Shown here one piece after another: positions 62,817 to 64,000 of a stretch of DNA of 64,000 nucleotides. Source of the stretch: CAWJJM01 sp963843275 (GTDB taxonomy: Bacteria > Acidobacteriota > Thermoanaerobaculia > Multivoradales > JBCCEF01); NCBI GenBank assembly GCA_963843275.1, contig CAWJJM010000012.1:124001-188000 (forward strand). The letters run 5' to 3'. The notes under the pieces were generated by a model, which was not told where the DNA came from, ran no database searches, and was given only the letters and a program-made list of their open reading frames with translations. The first letter of the stretch is position 1. Every line of letters begins with the position of its first letter. The position numbers were made by a program, and so were the translations under genes.

Positions 62817-62822
62817 TAAGCT
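62817..62822 (+). promoter_or_regulatory. -10-like TAAGCT before the universal stress gene
   Basis: GGTAAGCT ends 34 bases before the ATG at 62857, in the divergent gap with the reductase gene. The SD AGGAGGAGG follows. No convincing -35. Confidence 0.35.
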
Positions 62823-62856
62823 GGAGGGGTTGAGCGGACGAGAGGAGGAGGGCGTC

Positions 62857-63300
62857 ATGTCCGACTACCGCAAGATCCTGGCGACCACCGATTTCTCCGA
62901 CCGCGCCGGCGCCGGCGTGGCCGAGGCGGCGGCGCTGGCGCGCCGGCTGGGCAGCCGTCTGCTGCTGCTCTACGTCGTCGAGGACGACCTGCCGCCGATC
63001 CTGGTCGGCGTCTCCGAGGAGCGCCGCCGGGAGATCCTCGCCGAGCACGCCGAGCGCGCCGAGGCGGCGCTCGCCGAGCAGGCCGCCCCCCTCGCCGCCG
63101 ACCTCGCCGTCGAGGTGCGCACGCGGGTGGGGGTGCCCTCGCGGGAGATCGTGCGCTGCGCCGAGGAGGAGGGAGCCGACCTGCTGGTGGTGGCGAGCCG
63201 GGGTTACGGACCGCTCGGCCAGGTGTTCCTCGGCTCGACGGCGGAGCGGGTGCTGCACCACGCCTCCTGCCCGGTGCTGGTCGTGCGTGCCGCCGAATGA
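62857..63300 (+). CDS. Universal stress protein (UspA family)
   Basis: 147 residues with SD GAGGAGGAGG. KILATTDFSDRAGAGVAEAAALARRLGSRLLLLYVVED opens the Usp fold. The C-terminal VVASRGYGPLGQVFLGSTAERVLHHASCPVLVVR contains the ATP-binding G-x2-G-x9-G-S/T motif, so this is an ATP-binding Usp. Single-domain. ATGA overlap with the following apbE-like gene suggests joint expression. Confidence 0.92.
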   Translation: MSDYRKILATTDFSDRAGAGVAEAAALARRLGSRLLLLYVVEDDLPPILVGVSEERRREILAEHAERAEAALAEQAAPLAADLAVEVRTRVGVPSREIVRCAEEEGADLLVVASRGYGPLGQVFLGSTAERVLHHASCPVLVVRAAE

Positions 63301-64000
63301 GCCCGCCCCGCCCCGCCGCCCGCCGCCCCCGCCGGCCGCTCGCGGTGACGCTCGCCGGCCTGGTGGTGGTGGCGACGCTGGTCGGGCTGGCCCTGTGGCG
63401 GGGGCGCGCCGGATCGCAGGCCACCGGCTACCGCTCGTTCTCCGCCGAGAGCATGGCGACGACGGTGGTGGCGCTGCTGCCCGCCGGGCCCCGGGCCGCC
63501 GCCGACGCCGAGGCGGTGTTCGCGGTCTTCCGCGACGTCGACGCGCGGATGAGCGAGTGGAAGGACAGCTCGCCGCTCGCCGCCGTCAACCGGAACGCGG
63601 GCGGGCGGCCGGTGCCGGTGCCGGCCGACCTGCGCCATCTCCTGCGCCGCGCCGTCGACGTGTCGCGGCTCACCGGCGGTGCCTTCGACCCCACCTGGGC
63701 GGCGCTGTGGGGGCTGTGGGACTTCCGCGCGGCGCATCCCACCGTCCCCGACGCCGCGGCGGTGGCGCGGCGCGCCGCGGCGGTCGACTGGCGCCGGCTG
63801 GAGATCGACGAGGCGGCGGGCACGGTGCGGCTGGCCGCGCCGGGCATGAAGGTCGGGCTGGGGGGGATCGCGAAGGGGTACGCGCTCGACCGCTCGGCGG
63901 AGGTGCTGCGGGAGCGCGGTGTCGACAGCTTCCTGCTGCTGGCCGGCGGCCAGGTCTACGCCGGCGGCGAGCGCCGCGGGCCCGACGGCGCGCGCGCCTG
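63297..64000 (+). CDS. apbE: FAD:protein FMN transferase (ApbE), 3' truncated by the window end
   Basis: The first 234 residues are present; no stop before the window edge. An N-terminal membrane or signal segment (LAVTLAGLVVVATLVGLALW) is followed by SMATTVVALLP, FRDVDARMSEWKDSSPLAAVN, TGGAFDPTWAALWGLWDF and KVGLGGIAKGYALDRSAEVLRERGVDSFLLLAGGQVYAGG, the ApbE fold with its FAD/Mg site. It attaches FMN to Thr residues of exported flavoproteins such as Rnf or Nqr subunits; no such substrate gene is visible in the window. Confidence 0.9.
   Translation, partial: MSPPRPAARRPRRPLAVTLAGLVVVATLVGLALWRGRAGSQATGYRSFSAESMATTVVALLPAGPRAAADAEAVFAVFRDVDARMSEWKDSSPLAAVNRNAGGRPVPVPADLRHLLRRAVDVSRLTGGAFDPTWAALWGLWDFRAAHPTVPDAAAVARRAAAVDWRRLEIDEAAGTVRLAAPGMKVGLGGIAKGYALDRSAEVLRERGVDSFLLLAGGQVYAGGERRGPDGARA

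Overview
The window is bacterial chromosome of very high GC content, with third positions almost always G or C. GTG starts are frequent and neighbouring genes often overlap by four bases (GTGA or ATGA). The best taxonomic hint is a complete ADOP-type duplicated FtsX/MacB permease (40674-43085), a family best known from Acidobacteriota. A GlnRS with a fused YqeY/GatB-like tail and an alkyl-DHAP synthase-like ether-lipid gene fit that guess but do not prove it. No mobile element, CRISPR array, tRNA or rRNA was seen.

Layout. 1-1678: end of a RimK-like ATP-grasp gene and a GCS2-family ligase. 1733-18345: one uninterrupted aromatic/histidine supercluster (aroDE-hisZ-hisG-hisD-hisC-hisB-hisH-hisA-hisF-hisIE-trpE-trpG-trpD-trpC-trpF-trpB-trpA-esterase) behind one promoter and one leader. 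18573-19478: secreted Cys-rich repeat protein. 19506-23309 (minus): MgtE and GlnRS. 23414-23749: PilZ protein. 23763-26952: an Arg-rich leader peptide with an attenuator, then argC-argB-argD. 26999-30525 (minus): PfpI/DJ-1 protein, small lipoprotein, NtrC-type regulator and its histidine kinase. 30972-34877: topoisomerase IB, then (minus) DUF892 protein, FNT channel and K+-channel-like protein. 35136-36359: rpsF-rpsR-rplI. 36410-40501: methyltransferase, SpoU methylase, glycogen-debranching enzyme. 40674-48387: ADOP permease, AGPS-like oxidase, GlpD, MscS-type channel. 48431-53348: lipid kinase, MBL hydrolase, dihydrolipoamide dehydrogenase, lipoyl acyltransferase. 53516-58944 (minus): cold-shock protein, lipoprotein, and an exported module of a small Cys-rich peptide, an unassigned protein and a 914-residue CarboxypepD_reg protein. 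59074-62766 (minus): kinase-like phosphotransferase, acyl-CoA dehydrogenase, adrenodoxin-reductase-like flavoprotein. 62857-64000: universal stress protein and a truncated ApbE.

The most striking element is the leader of the supercluster. A 26-residue peptide ORF carries Trp-Cys-Trp followed closely by His-His-His. It is followed by mutually exclusive hairpins and an intrinsic terminator whose 3' arm is also the Shine-Dalgarno sequence of aroDE. It reads as a dual-input attenuator that would switch on shikimate, His and Trp synthesis when either charged tRNA is short. A second, independent leader (seven Arg codons, with a 14-bp antiterminator match) controls argCBD. Leader-peptide attenuation therefore seems to be a general amino-acid control strategy in this genome.

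Caution: many conserved genes, mainly in 3.1-10.5, 15.9-17.9, 26.0, 39.9-40.0, 44.0-48.2 and 52.4 kb, are broken by one-base indels in G/C-rich runs while both halves stay fully conserved. I treat these as consensus sequencing errors. Such genes are given with outer coordinates spanning all frames.
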